Shown piece after piece: positions 61,772 through 64,000 of a DNA stretch of 64,000 nucleotides. The notes under the pieces are model-generated. The model made no database searches. It was given only the letters and a program-made list of their open reading frames with translations, and was not told where the DNA came from. The stretch comes from Methanosarcina barkeri 3. Lineage in GTDB: Archaea > Halobacteriota > Methanosarcinia > Methanosarcinales > Methanosarcinaceae. Numbering within the stretch: position 1 is the first letter of the stretch; the number at the start of each line of letters is the position of its first letter. The position numbers were made by a program, and so were the translations under genes. The stretch spans positions 4,464,001 to 4,528,000 of the forward strand of contig NZ_CP009517.1 of assembly GCF_000970305.1 (NCBI RefSeq), in the 5' to 3' direction.

Positions 61772-63865
61772 TTAGTCAAAAGCAAGAATCTTTACATCGA
61801 AATTCTCTAGATCCACAATTGGAACCCTTGCAGGAACAGGCACTAGATTTACACGTTTCTGAAACTCTGTCTGGTCCTGCCAGGTTCCGGAATTGACCAG
61901 AAGGACATTTTTATAGCGCTGGACTCCCAGGGTATGGACGTGGCCCGTATGAATAATATCAGGTACAGGATCAATTATAAAGTAATCCTTTTTCTCAGGG
62001 GATATGGAAACTCTACTCCCGTAGGTCGGGGCAAGATGCCTGCGTTTCAGCATTTCAAGAACTGCCCCAGCAGGCTCCTGATACGAGACTCCGGGGACAC
62101 TCGCCACAAGATCGTCAATTGATCTGCCGTGGTAAATAAGAAGACGGACACCGTCAAGCTCCATAAAAGCAGGGTTACCAACAAAAACAGTATTCTCAGG
62201 GAAATATGCCTGAATATTTTCCGGTAAGGCAGGCTGGGGTTCTGCCTGGCGAACAGCATCGTGATTGCCTGGACTTATTATAACACGAATGTGTTCGGGA
62301 ATTTCCCTGAAATATTCTGCAGCCTTCTTATACTGTTCGTAGACATCCAGAATGTCAAGTTCCAGTTCCTGGTCAGGATAGATCCCTATCCCATCAACAA
62401 TATCTCCTGCAACAACAAGATAACGAACACTGGCTGCAATTTCCCGCATATCATCTGAATCCGATTCTCCCTTCAAAAAATCCAGGAAGTCCAGCCAGGC
62501 ATCTTCCAGAAACTTGGAACTGCCCACATGCACATCCGAAATAAGTACAGCTTTCCCATGGCTTCCGGTTCTGCGCTGAATATTATTCGGGACATCGGGT
62601 TGTATTAGCTTTGTTGCCAGCATGAGGCTTCCGTCATTGGTTATCGAACCGGCCACCCCTATGACCTCATCAAGGAGAATTCTTGATGCAAGTTCAAAAA
62701 GCTCTTTATCGGAATTTCGAATAAGGACTGAAAAAGAACCTGTCGGGTCTTCCAGAGAAAGAATTTTATGACCATTTGTTGTGCTGTTGATATCCGAAAC
62801 CATACCTATAATCGAGATTTCCTCAGAACCTGCATCTTCTCTTCTGCGAAAGTTTCTTCTTTTCAAGCTTTCGATAGGGCGTGCGTTAATTCTCCCCCGA
62901 ATAATCTCCGAAAGCCTGCTATATCTATCCCTGAAATATTGTACAAACTGCATATATTCTCCGACACAGGTTGAGTGGCCTGTTATATCTGAGACTACGG
63001 TCACAGGATTTTTACCTGGGTAGTGTTTGTACTCGTCCCTTGAACTCGAAAATATTCCTCTTTCAGAAGAGGAGGAAGATTGCTCTGTCCTGAAAATCCG
63101 ATTTGAAGAGGAGGATGGAAGAGAGTTTTCCTGTCCGAAAAAGGGAGAATTTGATCTGTTTATAGCCTGGGAGGAACGAGATAAGAAAGTCAGAGGTTCT
63201 GCCTTCACCGAAGAAAGGGAGTCTGAGGCAAGATAGGAGGCTGAAGTTTGGTCAGATGGAGTTACACTTGATTTAGTGTCTAGAGTGTTTGGAGTATCCA
63301 GAGTGTTTGGAGTATCCAGAGTGTTTGGAGTATCCAGAGTGTTTGGAGTATCCAGAGTGCTTGGAGTATCTAGAGTGTTTGGAGTATCCAGAGCTGGTTC
63401 ATAAGCAATATCCTGAAGCATATCCTGAACTGGAACAGAATCTGGAACAGAATCTAGAACAGAGTCCTTAGATGATTTTATAATTGGGTCAGGAGCTGCA
63501 GTAACAATATCGGGCTTTAAAGAAAGAGCAGGCTCTGATAAGGAATCGGGCACTAAAAGAGAGTTAGGTTTGGAAGATGGATTGTTTGATCTGGAAGAAA
63601 GTATGGAAGCACCGGAAAAAATTTTCCTTTTTTCTGTACAAAAAACATGTACTTTATCTGAAAGCGACTCACCTGCTGAAAAAGCAGCAAAGCCTTCAAG
63701 ATCTATATGTTCGCTCCCTATGACAATAACAGAGTCATTTACAGTTGAAAGGACATATCTGAGTAGGGCTTCGGGAGAATTACTGGAACAAATAAGTTCT
63801 ACAGCCTCAGGGCTGATCTGATACTCTTTTTCCATAACAACCCTTATAATATCCTTTCTGTCCAT
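61772..63865 (-). CDS. polB: DNA polymerase D small subunit (DP1)
   Basis: A 697-residue subunit of the archaeal replicative polymerase PolD. The N-terminal helical domain (about 1-75) is joined by a long disordered linker (about 90-290, Ser/Pro/Asp-rich). An OB-fold domain follows (ISIIGMVSDINSTTNGHKILSLEDPTGSFSVLI). The C-terminal calcineurin-like phosphoesterase domain, the 3'-5' exonuclease, shows LISDVHVGSS, YLVVAGDIVDGIG, ISPGNHDAVR, YHGRSIDD and HTGHVHTLGV. The linker contains six 18-bp units coding TLDTPN. The partner DP2 gene is not in the window. ATG 63865 is preceded by aaggtcaggc. Confidence 0.93.
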   Translation of the reverse strand: MDRKDIIRVVMEKEYQISPEAVELICSSNSPEALLRYVLSTVNDSVIVIGSEHIDLEGFAAFSAGESLSDKVHVFCTEKRKIFSGASILSSRSNNPSSKPNSLLVPDSLSEPALSLKPDIVTAAPDPIIKSSKDSVLDSVPDSVPVQDMLQDIAYEPALDTPNTLDTPSTLDTPNTLDTPNTLDTPNTLDTPNTLDTKSSVTPSDQTSASYLASDSLSSVKAEPLTFLSRSSQAINRSNSPFFGQENSLPSSSSNRIFRTEQSSSSSERGIFSSSRDEYKHYPGKNPVTVVSDITGHSTCVGEYMQFVQYFRDRYSRLSEIIRGRINARPIESLKRRNFRRREDAGSEEISIIGMVSDINSTTNGHKILSLEDPTGSFSVLIRNSDKELFELASRILLDEVIGVAGSITNDGSLMLATKLIQPDVPNNIQRRTGSHGKAVLISDVHVGSSKFLEDAWLDFLDFLKGESDSDDMREIAASVRYLVVAGDIVDGIGIYPDQELELDILDVYEQYKKAAEYFREIPEHIRVIISPGNHDAVRQAEPQPALPENIQAYFPENTVFVGNPAFMELDGVRLLIYHGRSIDDLVASVPGVSYQEPAGAVLEMLKRRHLAPTYGSRVSISPEKKDYFIIDPVPDIIHTGHVHTLGVQRYKNVLLVNSGTWQDQTEFQKRVNLVPVPARVPIVDLENFDVKILAFD
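63281..63388 (-). repeat. 18-bp tandem repeat in the PolD small-subunit linker, 6 copies
   Basis: Plus-strand unit cagagtgtttggagtatc, coding TLDTPN on the minus strand (about residues 160-195). Confidence 0.95.
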
Positions 63866-64000
63866 GATTCCAGCCTGACCTTTCGAAACTGTCCTGAATT
63901 CTTCTAAATTTTCATGCGATCTGGTATACTATAACCAATCTCATTCAAGACTTGTAGAGACTAAATCAAAAGCCTGTTTAAAATATAAAAACTAATAAGA

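Overview
The window is typical Methanosarcina (Methanosarcinales, Euryarchaeota) DNA. It carries O-phosphoseryl-tRNA synthetase, an archaeal thermosome, Orc1/Cdc6, the PolD small subunit, Hef, RadB, Taw1, aRF1, a class III ribonucleotide reductase with an NrdH-type redoxin, core-MetE methionine synthases, TRAM proteins and a Methanosarcina-type duplicated S-layer protein. Genes are separated by long AT-rich spacers filled with short tandem repeats. Every CDS stop codon I checked is TAA or TGA; the only notable TAGs lie inside two small open frames. This matches an organism that decodes UAG as pyrrolysine.

Layout. 1-7.6 kb: 3' part of hef, an SSSCA1-type zinc protein, UPF0147, a translin-like protein, sepS and a DUF169 protein. 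8-12 kb: thermosome subunit, then cdc6 with a 1-kb AT-rich upstream spacer (origin candidate). 12-20 kb: polyphosphate neighbourhood (CYTH protein, Ppx/GppA, PPK1) around a CARDB/PGF-pre-PGF surface protein. 20.6-28.5 kb: a minus-strand run of MutS-like ATPase, AAA-wHTH-TPR protein, overlapping small ATPase, membrane-anchored hydrolase and the tiny Sec61-beta gene. 29-32.8 kb: MtnA-type isomerase, inositol phosphate synthase, radB. 33.6-37.2 kb: nrdH-nrdD-nrdG. 37.7-42.4 kb: thiL and a large S-layer-related protein. 42.8-47.3 kb: XRE regulator, a NitT/TauT-type ABC transporter and a bactofilin-like protein. 47.7-49.9 kb: four tandem TRAM genes, tRNA-Lys(CTT) and a small RHH regulator. 50-52.6 kb: two core-MetE paralogues. 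52.7-55.9 kb: an accessory islet with a RelE-type toxin-antitoxin pair, a DUF6398-like protein preceded by an in-frame UAG, and three paralogues of an integrase-SAM-like domain. 56-64 kb: argS, prf1, taw1 and the PolD small subunit.

The most interesting points are: the in-frame UAG linking a 15-codon N-terminal extension to the DUF6398-like protein; a Shine-Dalgarno-led leader frame whose UAG readthrough would end in ATGA overlap with thiL; the two-ATPase/TPR module behind a triple TTTGTTATATAACA element that resembles the toxin-antitoxin operator; the apparent AUA start of radB; and more than a dozen different short tandem arrays sitting against gene 3' ends. Functional assignments come from recognising protein motifs by eye; no database search was possible.
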